Assembly (NCBI RefSeq): GCF_005886805.2
Contig: NZ_CP045429.1
Location: 4,000,501 to 4,064,500, forward strand
Length of the DNA: 64,000 bases
Origin: Pseudoalteromonas rubra
GTDB lineage: Bacteria > Pseudomonadota > Gammaproteobacteria > Enterobacterales > Alteromonadaceae
Reading direction: 5' to 3'
In this document: positions 9,357-18,699 of the stretch, one piece after another
Numbering within the stretch: the first letter of the stretch is position 1
Layout: the number at the start of each line of letters is the position of its first letter
Notes under the pieces: generated by a model
The model's database searches: none
The model's input: the letters and a program-made list of their open reading frames with translations, nothing else
Told to the model about the DNA's origin: nothing
Made by a program: the position numbers and the translations under genes

Positions 9357-10232
9357 ATGCAAGAAGTTTGGCACCTTATGGAGCAGCAAACCTGGTTTTG
9401 GTTGCTGACTGTCGCACTGACCAGTGTGTGTATCGGCAGCTTTTTAAACGTTGTCATTTATCGCTTACCCATTATGATGCAACGCAACTGGCAGAGCGAA
9501 TGCCGAATAATTCTGGAGCAGGCGCCACAGCAAGCTGAACCTGCCACTTTTAATTTGATGGCACCCGGGTCTACCTGCCCTAAGTGCAATACTAAGATCA
9601 AACTACATCATAATATTCCCTTGCTCAGTTGGTTACTGCTCGGTGGCAAATGCGCATACTGTGATACGCCAATTCCCAAGCGCTATCCGTTGGTCGAGTT
9701 ATTTACAGGCGTGGCTTCACTATGGTTGGCATGGCATTTCTCAGCCACGCCCCAAGCGCTGGTATACATACTGGTAACCTGGGTACTAATTGCACTGATC
9801 TTCATTGATATTGATCATATGCTGCTGCCCGACCAATTAACCCTCCCCTTACTTTGGTTTGCTCTGTTGGCGGCCGTGGCAGGCATCACCATTCCGCCAT
9901 CTGAAGCCATTATTGGTGCGGCCGTTGGTTATCTGAGTTTATGGAGCATTTACTGGGGATTCAAGCTATTGACCGGCAAAGAAGGCATGGGATTTGGTGA
10001 TTTTAAACTATTAGCCGTATTTGGTGCGCTGATGGGCTGGCAGTCACTGCTACTCATCGTGCTGCTCTCAAGTGTTGTTGGGGCAGTGATCGGCGCAACA
10101 CAACTCGCTGTGCAAGGCAAAGATAAAGCCAGCCCTATCCCCTTTGGTCCTTACCTCGCGATTGCCGGCTGGCTAACGCTATTGTACGGTGAGCAACTCA
10201 GCCGCTGGTATCTGTCGTTATTAGGAGTATAG
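9357..10232 (+). CDS. pilD: Prepilin peptidase / N-methyltransferase PilD
   Basis: PilD is the integral-membrane aspartic peptidase that removes prepilin leaders and methylates the new N-terminus. The 291-residue protein has the zinc-binding CPKC (C74, C77) and CAYC (C99, C102) pairs of the methylase domain, a catalytic Asp in the DIDHMLLPD region and the GFGD motif with D215, plus about eight membrane segments. I choose the ATG at 9357 (MQEVWHL), 22 nt after the pilC stop; an alternative ATG at 9378 would also keep all motifs. coaE follows closely. Confidence 0.95.
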   Translation: MQEVWHLMEQQTWFWLLTVALTSVCIGSFLNVVIYRLPIMMQRNWQSECRIILEQAPQQAEPATFNLMAPGSTCPKCNTKIKLHHNIPLLSWLLLGGKCAYCDTPIPKRYPLVELFTGVASLWLAWHFSATPQALVYILVTWVLIALIFIDIDHMLLPDQLTLPLLWFALLAAVAGITIPPSEAIIGAAVGYLSLWSIYWGFKLLTGKEGMGFGDFKLLAVFGALMGWQSLLLIVLLSSVVGAVIGATQLAVQGKDKASPIPFGPYLAIAGWLTLLYGEQLSRWYLSLLGV

Positions 10233-10236
10233 CGTT

Positions 10237-10848
10237 ATGGCCAACTGGATCTTGGGCTTAACTGGCGGTATCGGTGCCGGAAAAACAACGGTGTCTGACT
10301 ACCTAAACAAATTAGGGATTGATGTTGTGGATGCCGATGTTGTGTCCCGAGAAGTGGTGGAACCAGGCAGCGAGGGGTTAAATGCCATTGAGGCTCATTT
10401 TGGGGCGCAGATCCTGACGGCTCAAGGCACGTTAGATCGCTCAAAGCTGCGCAGCATCATCTTTGCGGATGAAAACGAAAAAAACTGGCTGAACGCCTTA
10501 CTGCACCCGCTGATCCGCACGCAATTACTTACCCAGCTGGCCCATGCTGACAGCGACTATGTCATTCTATCTGCTCCTTTGCTGTTTGAAAACGGGCTAG
10601 AACAATACTGTGATAAAACCCTGCTTGTCGATGTACCTGTTGAAGTGCAACTCACACGGACTTGCACACGAGACAACGCCCACCAGCAGCAGGTTGAACG
10701 CATTATTGAAGCGCAAATGAGCAGAGCCGGCAAACGTGCAAAAGCTGACTTTATTCTCGATAACAATCAGCCCCTAGAAGCGATGCAAACTGAACTTGTC
10801 GCCTTACATCAGGCGTTTTTGCTGCTGGCAGAAAAAAAACGTGCCTGA
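10237..10848 (+). CDS. coaE: Dephospho-CoA kinase
   Basis: CoaE phosphorylates the 3' hydroxyl of dephospho-CoA, the last step of coenzyme A synthesis. The 203-residue protein has the P-loop GGIGAGKT at 10-17 and the family segments DVVSREVV and APLLFE. A ribosome site TAGGAG (10222-10227) overlaps the end of pilD, and the start lies 4 nt after the pilD stop, so the genes are coupled. The pilD-coaE linkage is conserved in gammaproteobacteria; here pilB rather than zapD follows. Confidence 0.95.
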   Translation: MANWILGLTGGIGAGKTTVSDYLNKLGIDVVDADVVSREVVEPGSEGLNAIEAHFGAQILTAQGTLDRSKLRSIIFADENEKNWLNALLHPLIRTQLLTQLAHADSDYVILSAPLLFENGLEQYCDKTLLVDVPVEVQLTRTCTRDNAHQQQVERIIEAQMSRAGKRAKADFILDNNQPLEAMQTELVALHQAFLLLAEKKRA

Positions 10849-10956
10849 TCTTTACGATACAGGCTCACACAAAGCAGGGTTTACGACCAAATCGCTACCC
10901 GTATCCAAGCATTTTTTGCTACATTTAGTGTAACTCGTTGAAGTCTTAAGAGCATT

Positions 10957-12633
10957 ATGGAACATCACTCGCCGTTACTGAGAAAGTTTATTACCCTTGG
11001 CAAACTGACTGCCGAGCAGGTCAAAGCCAAACAAGCAGACGCCCATTCAACGGCTGAGCTCATCTGCCTGTGTAGTGGCATGAGCAGCCAGGAGATGGCC
11101 GAGCAATGTCTGGACTTATTCAGAGTACCTTATTTCGATCTGAACGGCTTTGACATTACCCAGGTTCCCAAGGAGCTGGTCAAAGAAAAGTTGATCCGTC
11201 AGCACCACTTGCTGCCTCTGGTCAAAAAAGATCGTAAGCTCTTTATTGCGACTTCAGATCCCACAGATTACGGCGCATTCGAGAACTTTGAGTTCAGCAC
11301 CGGCCTGCAGTGTGAAGTGGTGGTTGTAGACTATAAGCTACTCGATCAGAAGATTGACCAACTTTTTGACGATAATAGCTCTCTCAGCCTCAGTGAAGAC
11401 GAGTTTAAAGAATTTGCCAGCCTGGATGTCGAAGACGAGCCCAAACAACAGAACACCGACGAAGAAAAAGACGATGCGCCTATCATCGTGTACATCAACA
11501 AGATCCTCATGGATGCAATTAAAAAAGGCGCCTCGGATCTCCATTTCGAACCCTATGAAAAGAAATATCGGGTGCGCTTTCGGATCGACGGCTTATTACA
11601 TGAAATGGCGAGCCCACCGCATGCACTTTCCAGCCGTTTGTCGGCGCGCATCAAAGTCATGTCTCATCTGGATATCGCCGAAAAGCGAAAACCCCAAGAT
11701 GGCCGCATCAAACTGAAAATATCAGAGCGCAAAAGCATCGATTTCCGTGTTAGTACTCTGCCCACCATGTGGGGCGAAAAAATCGTAATGCGGATCCTCG
11801 ATTCATCAGCCGCCAAACTGGGCATTGAAGCACTGGGTTATGAAGCAGATCAGAAAAGTATGTACCTAAATGCACTCGATCAGCCTCAGGGGATGATCCT
11901 GGTCACCGGACCGACTGGCTCAGGTAAAACAGTCTCGCTTTACACCGGCCTGAATATACTCAATAAACCAGAGCGCAACATCAGCACTGCGGAAGATCCA
12001 GTCGAGATTAACCTGGAAGGTATCAACCAGGTTCAAATCAATACCAAAGCGGACATGACCTTTGCCAATGCACTGCGGGCATTCCTGCGCCAGGATCCCG
12101 ATGTGGTCATGGTTGGTGAGATCCGGGATCTGGAAACTGCAGAGATTGCCATCAAGGCAGCACAAACCGGTCACCTGGTTATGAGTACCTTGCACACCAA
12201 TTCAGCCGCAGAAACCCTGACCCGCTTACTTAACATGGGCGTACCGGCCTATAATGTGGCCAGCTCTGTCAGCCTGATCATTGCCCAGCGCCTTGCTCGT
12301 CGATTGTGCCCCAAGTGCAAAGAGCCAGAACAATTGCCCACAGAGGAATTACAACGTCAGGGCTTTAGCGCAGATCAAATTGAGAATATGACCCTCTATG
12401 CGCCCAAAGGATGTGATCACTGTACCGATGGCTATAAAGGCCGGGTAGGTATTTACGAGGTAATGAAGATCACTCCGGAAATCTCGCATGCCATCATGGA
12501 AGGCGGTAACTCCCTGGAGATTGCTGAACTTGCTACAAGTAAAGGCTTTGCAAATCTGCGTCAATCCGGATTGAAAAAAGCCGCGGACGGGATCACCTCA
12601 CTGGCAGAGGTCAACCGGGTAACGAACTACTAA
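10957..12633 (+). CDS. pilB: Type IV pilus assembly ATPase PilB
   Basis: PilB is the hexameric cytoplasmic motor that drives pilin polymerisation. The 558-residue protein has an N-terminal MshEN-type domain (about 1-150), a linker rich in acidic residues (about 142-172), Walker A GPTGSGKT at 318-325, the Asp box and Walker [10 protein letters not shown] near 383, a His box, and the zinc tetracysteine C451/C454 with C486/C489. All expected parts are intact. The gene sits after coaE, separated by 108 nt and probably with its own promoter, instead of between pilA and pilC. The usual occupant of this slot, zapD, is not present. Confidence 0.95.
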   Translation: MEHHSPLLRKFITLGKLTAEQVKAKQADAHSTAELICLCSGMSSQEMAEQCLDLFRVPYFDLNGFDITQVPKELVKEKLIRQHHLLPLVKKDRKLFIATSDPTDYGAFENFEFSTGLQCEVVVVDYKLLDQKIDQLFDDNSSLSLSEDEFKEFASLDVEDEPKQQNTDEEKDDAPIIVYINKILMDAIKKGASDLHFEPYEKKYRVRFRIDGLLHEMASPPHALSSRLSARIKVMSHLDIAEKRKPQDGRIKLKISERKSIDFRVSTLPTMWGEKIVMRILDSSAAKLGIEALGYEADQKSMYLNALDQPQGMILVTGPTGSGKTVSLYTGLNILNKPERNISTAEDPVEINLEGINQVQINTKADMTFANALRAFLRQDPDVVMVGEIRDLETAEIAIKAAQTGHLVMSTLHTNSAAETLTRLLNMGVPAYNVASSVSLIIAQRLARRLCPKCKEPEQLPTEELQRQGFSADQIENMTLYAPKGCDHCTDGYKGRVGIYEVMKITPEISHAIMEGGNSLEIAELATSKGFANLRQSGLKKAADGITSLAEVNRVTNY

Positions 12634-12704
12634 TTCCCCCGGTGTCAGTGACTGCCAGCACATAGCACAGTACAATAGAGAAAATTAGTAATGCAGAGGT
12701 GTGT

Positions 12705-12947
12705 ATGCCTGTATCTGTAAAGTGCCCTACCTGCCAGGCTGCTGTGGTCTGGTCGGCGCAAAGCCCGCATCGTCCATTTTGTTCAAAACGCTGTCAGCTG
12801 ATTGATTTAGGTGAGTGGTCTGAAGAAAATAATAAAATTTCAACCCCGCTCAACAGTGCGGATCTGTCGCCTGAAGCGGCCCGGGATATGGTGGAAGATT
12901 TAGAGGCCATGCTGGCCAAAAACGACGACAGTTTCTTTAAAGAGTAG
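12705..12947 (+). CDS. yacG: DNA gyrase inhibitor YacG (zinc protein)
   Basis: YacG is a small zinc-ribbon protein; the E. coli form binds GyrB and inhibits gyrase. The 80-residue protein has the CPTC and CSKRC ligands and the family segment [14 protein letters not shown]. The ATG at 12705 is chosen because AGAGG lies 5-6 nt upstream; a GTG two codons earlier overlaps that site. The acidic C-terminal tail is less conserved. It lies 71 nt after pilB. Confidence 0.93.
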   Translation: MPVSVKCPTCQAAVVWSAQSPHRPFCSKRCQLIDLGEWSEENNKISTPLNSADLSPEAARDMVEDLEAMLAKNDDSFFKE

Positions 12948-12951
12948 ATAT

Positions 12952-12974
12952 TAGCCCGGTAGTCATCCGGGCTA
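12952..12974. terminator. Hairpin between convergent yacG and spy-like genes
   Basis: TAGCCCGG / CCGGGCTA pair perfectly over 8 bp with a 7-nt loop, starting 5 nt after the yacG stop. It may end transcription from both sides; no long U-tract is present. Confidence 0.5.
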
Positions 12975-12993
12975 TACCCCACAGCCATACTCG

Positions 12994-13503
12994 TTACGAA
13001 GACTGATGTTGATGATGCTTTTTAGCCATTCGCTTATGACGCAGCTGCTTAAGTTTGGCGCGCTGCTCTTCAGTCAAAATATGATACACCTTGTGTTGTG
13101 TTTCTAACCTTATCAGCATCATTTCACGCTTTTGAGGCTGAAATTGCTCCAGTAACACTTCCGCCTGCGCTTTATCAAACTGCTCCGCCTCAATCAGTGA
13201 TTTAAATGCGTCACGATGTTCACCTTTGACTTTATCACCGCGAAGGCTCTTAACCTGCTCTCGCTGTGCGTCAAAAAGGCTTTTCAATTCATCTTGCTGA
13301 CTTTGAGTCAGCGCCAGGTGCTTCACGGCACGCTTAGATAGCAACATATGTCCCATGCTTTTCATCGGTTTCATACTCGTTGCCCGAGACTGTGTCTCGT
13401 TCTCGCCCGTATCTGCCAGTGCTGCATTGCTACCCGCCACCACTGAGGCGAGTACCAAGGCTTTCAATGTGCTGCGAACTTTGCTCATAGTGTGTGTATT
13501 CAT
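12994..13503 (-). CDS. Spy/CpxP-family periplasmic stress protein
   Basis: The protein is 169 residues with a signal peptide (hydrophobic core LKALVLASVVAGSNAALA, cleavage likely after ALA). The mature part is helical and charged, with the two LTxxQ motifs of the family (LTQSQQ and LTEEQR), and ends in a His/Lys-rich tail. CpxP and Spy are periplasmic proteins; CpxP inhibits the sensor CpxA and Spy is a chaperone. The start at 13503 has a strong ribosome site AGGAG; an ORF extension upstream has none. It is divergent from a CpxR/CpxA pair with CpxR-box matches between them, so feedback inhibition of CpxA is the likely role. CpxP versus Spy cannot be settled from sequence alone. Confidence 0.85.
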   Translation of the reverse strand: MNTHTMSKVRSTLKALVLASVVAGSNAALADTGENETQSRATSMKPMKSMGHMLLSKRAVKHLALTQSQQDELKSLFDAQREQVKSLRGDKVKGEHRDAFKSLIEAEQFDKAQAEVLLEQFQPQKREMMLIRLETQHKVYHILTEEQRAKLKQLRHKRMAKKHHQHQSS

Positions 13504-13569
13504 AATTGCATCTCCTGTTAAGCTGAGTTCAACTTTAGCAACGCCAGAGCAAAGCAACGTCAAGGCTGT

Positions 13570-13584
13570 GTAAAGTTTTGTCAA
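13570..13584. promoter_or_regulatory. CpxR-box match 1
   Basis: GTAAA-N5-GTCAA matches the CpxR consensus GTAAA-N5-GTAAA with one substitution. It lies in the divergent spacer, 67 nt upstream of the spy/cpxP-like start, where an activator site is expected. Confidence 0.6.
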
Positions 13585-13634
13585 GAGCTGTTTCAGTGCT
13601 ACACACTCACTGTTTTTTGCTTAACTTCCTGAGC

Positions 13635-13649
13635 GTAAAGAAGTGTAAA
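13635..13649. promoter_or_regulatory. CpxR-box match 2 (perfect)
   Basis: GTAAA-GAAGT-GTAAA is an exact GTAAA-N5-GTAAA match, 50 nt upstream of the cpxR ATG. It suggests autoregulation of the two-component operon and control of the divergent gene. Confidence 0.7.
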
Positions 13650-13699
13650 GTCAGCCGCCTTACTTCTATAGTAAGGTAAAATAAACACAGGAACAGTGA

Positions 13700-14398
13700 A
13701 TGAGTAACCATATGAGTGCCAATGTACTGATAATCGACGACGATCGAGGTCTGTGTGAGCTGCTGGAAGACTATCTGCACAGTGAAGGGTGTGATGTTAT
13801 TACCGCACATACAGGCCCTGGCGGGCTGGACATGGCCTTAACCAGAGAGTTTGATGTCATCCTGCTGGATGTGATGTTGCCAGACCTGGATGGCTTTGAA
13901 GTGCTCAAAGCATTGCGTGCCAAGAAAATGACCCCGGTGATAATGCTAACGGCCAAAGGCGATGATTTTGACCGTATTTTTGGGCTTGAACTCGGTGCCG
14001 ATGATTACATCCCTAAGCCCTTTAATCACAGGGAGTTACTGGCACGGATCAAAGCCATTACCCGTCGTGTCGCTCACCTGCTTCACAATGCAACTGAACC
14101 CTGTTTCGAATACCATGACCTGATGCTGGATCTGTCGTCGCGTACCGCCAGCATCAAAGGCACGCAATTGCCTCTAACAGGCACGGAATACGAAATGTTG
14201 CACCAGCTGGTCAAATCGGCAGGCCAGACTGTCACCAAGCAAACACTGTCACAAACGGTGCTTGGCCGTCCTTTGGCCCCCTATGACAGATCAGTGGATA
14301 TGCATGTCAGCAATGTCCGAAAAAAAATCGCTTTATACAGCTCACATACTTATATCAAGACATTACGTGGCTCTGGCTATATATTTCTGAAGGCATGA
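13700..14398 (+). CDS. cpxR: CpxR-like response regulator
   Basis: An OmpR-family regulator of 232 residues. The receiver domain has the acidic pair in IIDDD, the phospho-acceptor D57 in DVILLDVML and the conserved Lys in PKPF near 107. The C-terminal winged helix (about 130-230) ends with the typical LRGSGYIF. It starts at the ATG at 13700 with AGGA 8 nt upstream, and its stop lies one base before the kinase ATG. In E. coli CpxR responds to envelope protein misfolding. The identification rests on homology pattern plus the divergent CpxP-like gene and CpxR boxes. Confidence 0.9.
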   Translation: MSNHMSANVLIIDDDRGLCELLEDYLHSEGCDVITAHTGPGGLDMALTREFDVILLDVMLPDLDGFEVLKALRAKKMTPVIMLTAKGDDFDRIFGLELGADDYIPKPFNHRELLARIKAITRRVAHLLHNATEPCFEYHDLMLDLSSRTASIKGTQLPLTGTEYEMLHQLVKSAGQTVTKQTLSQTVLGRPLAPYDRSVDMHVSNVRKKIALYSSHTYIKTLRGSGYIFLKA

Positions 14399-14399
14399 G

Positions 14400-15779
14400 A
14401 TGAGGAAGTACTTACTAATACAAGTTTTCTTATGGTTTTGGGGCACAATCGCCGCCACTTTGTTGCTACTGATGAGTGTCAGCCTGTTACAACCTGACAT
14501 ACTGGAAACACGCCAGATCAGCCCCGCAATGTTGAAAAATCTGCAGCACCTGCAACGTAATATTGAGCGCCGTGCTGAAAGCCGCCCTGACCACCCCCTG
14601 TACACCTTATTACCCGCTCGACACCGCAGCCACCGACCAAAAGTCTACCTACGGCACAGCGACGACCAACGCAGTGTTATGAGCCACTCAGAGCTCAAGG
14701 AGTGGGATCTGGCGCTACTGAATTTTACAGCCAACGCTCCACCACAAATTATCGACACCGAGCAGTACCGAGCTTTTGGTCCCGTAGATATTCAACTACA
14801 CGGTGAAAAGTATCAGCTTTTTCAACTAATGGACCATCGCGACCCACGCATTTTGACAAAGATCCGCTTAATGCCAACCTGGGTAAAGCTGCTGACTCTG
14901 ATCCTGGCCAGCTTTGGCTTTAGCCTGTGGTTTACACGTGGCCTGTTAAAGCCGGTACGACAGCTGCAGCAGGCTGCAGCAGCACTCGCACAAGGCAAAC
15001 TGGATACACGAGCCAACATCAGTGCATCACGCCAGGACGAACTGGGGCAGCTGGGTAAAGATTTTGACCTGATGGCCAGTCGCCTGCAAGCGCATGTCAC
15101 ACAACAAAAGCGTCTGCTGGCCGATATCTCACATGAATTGAGATCGCCCTTAACCCGTCTGCAAATGGCAAACGGCATTGCCAGCGATAAAGCGCCAGAG
15201 ACGCTGTCGCCCTATCTGCAAAGAGTCGAGAAAGAAGCCCATCTGCTTGAGCAAATGCTGAGTGATATACTTCAATTGTCCCGCTTGGAATCTCAGCAGC
15301 TAACACTAAACCCATACCCCACTTCACTTATAGAATTACTTGACCCAATCCTTGACGATGGCAAATTTGAAAGTCAGCAACTCGGCAAACAGCTTGACTG
15401 GGTCCCCCTGCCTGAGCTGACCTTAACAGTTGATGCCATGCTACTTGGCCGCGCGTTTGAAAATATACTGCGAAATGCCATCAAATACGCAGACAAACAA
15501 GTTAGCCTGACAGCACAACGACAGGACGACACATTAACCGTCACCATCTGTGATGATGGTCCCGGCGTAAGTGAGGCGATGCTAGAGAAGCTCTGCATCC
15601 CCTTTTTCAGGGCGTCACAGGCCAGGACACCAGAAGGCACAGCAGAGCCAGGCGGATTTGGGCTAGGGCTGGCAATTGCGCAACATGCCATAAAAGTGCA
15701 TCATGGCCGTATTCAGTTTAGCAATCACAATGGCCTGCGGGTCACCGTAGAGTTGCCAATAGACCAGCATGTTTTATAG
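14400..15779 (+). CDS. cpxA: CpxA-like sensor histidine kinase
   Basis: This is a 459-residue inner-membrane kinase. The first membrane segment spans about 6-28, a periplasmic sensor of about 130 residues follows, and the second membrane segment is at about 162-180. Then come a HAMP domain, the phospho-accepting H245 in DISHELRSP, and an ATPase domain with N box (ENILRNAIKYA), DDGPGV and a GFGLGLAIA box. The kinase and the downstream hydrolase gene overlap by 11 nt, so three genes form one transcript. The likely signal is envelope stress relayed to CpxR. Confidence 0.9.
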   Translation: MRKYLLIQVFLWFWGTIAATLLLLMSVSLLQPDILETRQISPAMLKNLQHLQRNIERRAESRPDHPLYTLLPARHRSHRPKVYLRHSDDQRSVMSHSELKEWDLALLNFTANAPPQIIDTEQYRAFGPVDIQLHGEKYQLFQLMDHRDPRILTKIRLMPTWVKLLTLILASFGFSLWFTRGLLKPVRQLQQAAAALAQGKLDTRANISASRQDELGQLGKDFDLMASRLQAHVTQQKRLLADISHELRSPLTRLQMANGIASDKAPETLSPYLQRVEKEAHLLEQMLSDILQLSRLESQQLTLNPYPTSLIELLDPILDDGKFESQQLGKQLDWVPLPELTLTVDAMLLGRAFENILRNAIKYADKQVSLTAQRQDDTLTVTICDDGPGVSEAMLEKLCIPFFRASQARTPEGTAEPGGFGLGLAIAQHAIKVHHGRIQFSNHNGLRVTVELPIDQHVL

Positions 15780-16749
15780 CGAAAGTAAGCACTTAATTAA
15801 TAATCTACCTCGTATAGAGGCACACTGGAAACGCTGCGACCAGGGCACTTTTGAGAGCCCACTCGGGCCACTCTTTTATGCCTGTCATATACCCGTTCAA
15901 GCACAGTTTGCGGTCATCCTGGTTAACGGCCGGATTGAATCAGCGCACAAATATCAGGAGTTGTTGTGGGAGCTTGCCAATAACCAGATTGCCGTGTTTA
16001 CCTTTGACCACCCGGGGCAGGGTCTGTCGGGGCGGTTTCTGGACAATGAACACATTGGTTATATACCGCGGTTTACGCAGTATGGCGATTGTCTGGATGC
16101 GTTTTTCAACGAGGTAGTCTTGCCTAAGTGGCAGGGCAAGAGCGTCATCCTGGCCCATTCTATGGGTGGGGCCATTGCATGCGATTACTTATCCCGGTTT
16201 AGCAGCCCGGTTGCGGGCGCATTTCTCAGTGCCCCCATGTTTGCAATCAATACTGCGCCTTATCCTGCCTGGTTTGCCCGTGGAATTGCCTCACTGGCCT
16301 GCAACCTCGGGCTGGGTAAACGCTATGCCATTGGCCAGACAAATTACCAGCCAAAAGCCTTTGCTGACAACGCGCTCACACAATGTGAACAACGCTATAC
16401 TGTGTTCAGGCAGCTATATCAACAGCACTCTGCATTACAGTTGGGAGGGGTCAGCTTTCGCTGGTTGCAACAGGCACTAACATTTACCACAAACCTGGCA
16501 CAGCTGCGCATTGATCTGCCACTGAGTATTGCCAGTGCACAACAGGACAGTATTGTCTGCCCTGCTGCACATTCCATGTTTGCCGCCAATAATGATGCCT
16601 GCCAGTTGTCTCATTACCCCGGCAAGCATGAACTACTATGCGAAGTCGACACCATAAGGCGGGCTGTACTAGAGCAATTTTATACCTTTGCCGTTCAGCT
16701 CATTGCGTATGATAAGCCTAAAACGCCGTCACTCAGTGCAACTAATTAG
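15769..16749 (+). CDS. Alpha/beta hydrolase, lysophospholipase-like (serine aminopeptidase S33 type)
   Basis: The 326-residue protein has the alpha/beta hydrolase core with a nucleophile elbow AHSMGG (Ser131), a strand with FDHPGQGLSG, a likely acid near residues 265 and a C-terminal His in GKHEL. This resembles PldB-type lysophospholipases and monoacylglycerol lipases. There is no signal peptide. Its start overlaps the end of cpxA by 11 nt, tying it to the Cpx operon and suggesting a role in membrane-lipid homeostasis under envelope stress; that link is inference. Its 3' end overlaps the convergent fieF-like gene by 8 nt. Confidence 0.85.
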   Translation: MFYSESKHLINNLPRIEAHWKRCDQGTFESPLGPLFYACHIPVQAQFAVILVNGRIESAHKYQELLWELANNQIAVFTFDHPGQGLSGRFLDNEHIGYIPRFTQYGDCLDAFFNEVVLPKWQGKSVILAHSMGGAIACDYLSRFSSPVAGAFLSAPMFAINTAPYPAWFARGIASLACNLGLGKRYAIGQTNYQPKAFADNALTQCEQRYTVFRQLYQQHSALQLGGVSFRWLQQALTFTTNLAQLRIDLPLSIASAQQDSIVCPAAHSMFAANNDACQLSHYPGKHELLCEVDTIRRAVLEQFYTFAVQLIAYDKPKTPSLSATN

Positions 16750-17632
16750 TTGGTGATACCGCTAACGACACAGGATCCTGATGGATCAGTATATCCATTT
16801 CGGCCTCAAAAGCCGCTTTAATATGTGCCACCACTTCATCACTGATCTGGTGCGCCCGCGCCAATGGAATATGATCGTCCAGCTCCAGGTGCAACTGTAC
16901 AAATTTCACTTTACCACTTTGGCGGGTCCTGAGATCATGCACTCCATAAACGTCTTCATGGCTGGAAGCCAACAAAATAATTTCGGTTTTTTCTTCATCA
17001 GGGAGTTCTTTGTCCATCAGGTGGTCCGCGCTCTCCCGGGCAATTTCCCAGCAGTTATAAAGCAGATAAGCCGCCACCCCTATCGCAAACAATGCATCGG
17101 CATGCTGGACCTGCCAATGGCTTAGTAACAATGCAGTCAGCACGGCGAGATTGAGTAAAATATCTCCTTTATAGTGCAACGAATCAGCTTTGATTGCGAT
17201 CGACTGAGTGCGCTTAACCACCTGATGCTGCACGACAACCACGGCGAATGTACAGGCGACAGCAAACAGACTTACCCAGACGCCAAGCAAGCTATGCTGA
17301 ATGGTTACCGGGTTAAACAAGCGCTCAATACCATGAAAGGTCAATAAGCAGGCAGATCCCGCAATAAATGCAGATTGCCCGAGACCCGCCAGAGCTTCCG
17401 CTTTACCATGACCAAAGCGATGGTCATCATCAGCAGGGCGCAGCGCATAGCTCAACACCAAAAAGCTCATCATAGATGCACTGACATCAAGTAATGAGTC
17501 CGTCAGCGACCCCAGCATGGCCGCACTGCCTGATGCCAGCCAGGCCCAGGTCTTGGCCGCTATCATCAGCGCAGCCATCACCAGCGTAAAAATACTGGAA
17601 AATCGGACTAAAAAGTTATAATTATGGGCCAC
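16742..17632 (-). CDS. fieF: Cation-diffusion-facilitator metal pump, FieF type
   Basis: This family exports divalent metals (iron, zinc) in exchange for protons. The 296-residue protein has six membrane helices, the metal-site motifs DSLLD (helix 2) and HYKGD (helix 5), the FGHGKAEALAG loop and a C-terminal cytoplasmic domain with HDLRTR and HLELDDHIPL. It starts at a GTG (17632) with GAGG upstream. Which metal is exported cannot be told. It is convergent with the hydrolase gene. Confidence 0.9.
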   Translation of the reverse strand: MAHNYNFLVRFSSIFTLVMAALMIAAKTWAWLASGSAAMLGSLTDSLLDVSASMMSFLVLSYALRPADDDHRFGHGKAEALAGLGQSAFIAGSACLLTFHGIERLFNPVTIQHSLLGVWVSLFAVACTFAVVVVQHQVVKRTQSIAIKADSLHYKGDILLNLAVLTALLLSHWQVQHADALFAIGVAAYLLYNCWEIARESADHLMDKELPDEEKTEIILLASSHEDVYGVHDLRTRQSGKVKFVQLHLELDDHIPLARAHQISDEVVAHIKAAFEAEMDILIHQDPVSLAVSPTN

Positions 17633-17831
17633 CTATTACCTCTACAACCTGATTAAACTTCCGGGTTAGGCTTATCTTATAGTGTAAGTCATGAAAATGA
17701 AAAATTAGTGACGCTGGTATAATAATATGGACACACTGCCCACCTCTCTACTACTTACAAGAGTTCAGCACCACTTTTAGCCTTGATGCTGGATGCGCTA
17801 TACTGCAAGCAATATTATTTTGAGGTTATCC

Positions 17832-18296
17832 ATGTTAGACATCGTACTGTATCAGCCTGAAATCCCCCCCAATACAGGTAACATCATTCGCCTGTGTGCA
17901 AACACCGGATTTTCTTTGCATTTAATTGAGCCTTTGGGCTTCGACTGGGACGACAAACGCGTCAGACGCGCCGGCCTGGATTATCACGAATTCAGTGAAG
18001 TGAAGCGCTACCCATCACTGGAAGCCTATCTGGAAGCCCGTAAACCAAATCGCGTGTTTGCCTGCACAACTAAGGGTACACGTTATCACCATGAGCCAGA
18101 CTACCAGAGCGGTGATTGTCTGCTGTTTGGTCCGGAAACAAGAGGCCTACCAGAAGACCTTATTTTCTCTTTACCACCAGAGCAACGCCTGCGCATCCCG
18201 ATGCGGCCCGACAGCAGGAGCATGAATTTATCCAATGCGGTTTCTGTGTTTGTGTATGAATCGTGGCGTCAGATGGGCTTTGACGGGGCTGTTTGA
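17832..18296 (+). CDS. trmL: tRNA (cytidine/uridine-34-2'-O)-methyltransferase TrmL
   Basis: TrmL methylates the ribose of the wobble base of tRNA-Leu isoacceptors. The 154-residue SPOUT protein has the N-terminal [15 protein letters not shown] motif, the FGPETRGLP glycine-rich knot segment and the final [15 protein letters not shown] motif that binds SAM. I choose the ATG at 17832, which has TGAGG 6 nt upstream; a longer frame from 17793 lacks this. A strong intrinsic terminator follows. Confidence 0.95.
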   Translation: MLDIVLYQPEIPPNTGNIIRLCANTGFSLHLIEPLGFDWDDKRVRRAGLDYHEFSEVKRYPSLEAYLEARKPNRVFACTTKGTRYHHEPDYQSGDCLLFGPETRGLPEDLIFSLPPEQRLRIPMRPDSRSMNLSNAVSVFVYESWRQMGFDGAV

Positions 18297-18310
18297 ACAC
18301 CATTACGAAT

Positions 18311-18339
18311 GAAGCCACTCGTGAGTGGCTTCTTTTTTA
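18311..18339 (+). terminator. Intrinsic terminator of trmL
   Basis: GAAGCCACTC / GAGTGGCTTC form a 10-bp perfect stem followed by TTTTTTAT, 14 nt after the trmL stop and just before the end of hpf. It is the clearest intrinsic terminator in the window; the opposite strand lacks an equal U-tract. Confidence 0.92.
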
Positions 18340-18342
18340 TCT

Positions 18343-18699
18343 CTAATTCAGGTTCATTTCCTGAATAATTTCATGTGCGATTGGCGGGGTCGTACTCACA
18401 GGTTTTTCATGTTTGTTGGCCTTGAGCTGACCTTTTCTGTGTTTTAACGCAGCATCCAACTTTTTAGCTGCCTGTGCGATAGCCGGATACATGACGTCAT
18501 CCTCTCCTTTTACAGATATCCTGGCTCCTGAATAATTGGTGTTGATCTCAGTGTAAAATTTCTTGTGTTCCTTACTGACTATGACGTCTATCGACAACAG
18601 CGACGGGAAGTGATTAGCTACTTTGGCAAACTTTTCATCAACGTGTTGCTTAACGGCTTCTGTCATATCTACATGGTGGCCTGAAAGATTAATTTTCAT
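18343..18699 (-). CDS. hpf: Ribosome hibernation-promoting factor / RaiA family
   Basis: This protein binds the 30S decoding centre of idle ribosomes. It has 118 residues: the S30AE fold of about 95 residues (MKINLSGHHVDMTEAVKQHV start, DALKHRKGQLKAN-like basic end) and a short tail that makes it RaiA-sized rather than minimal HPF. The ATG at 18699 has AGGGAG 9 nt upstream; the frame extends to 18753 without support. It may be called hpf or raiA. Confidence 0.9.
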   Translation of the reverse strand: MKINLSGHHVDMTEAVKQHVDEKFAKVANHFPSLLSIDVIVSKEHKKFYTEINTNYSGARISVKGEDDVMYPAIAQAAKKLDAALKHRKGQLKANKHEKPVSTTPPIAHEIIQEMNLN

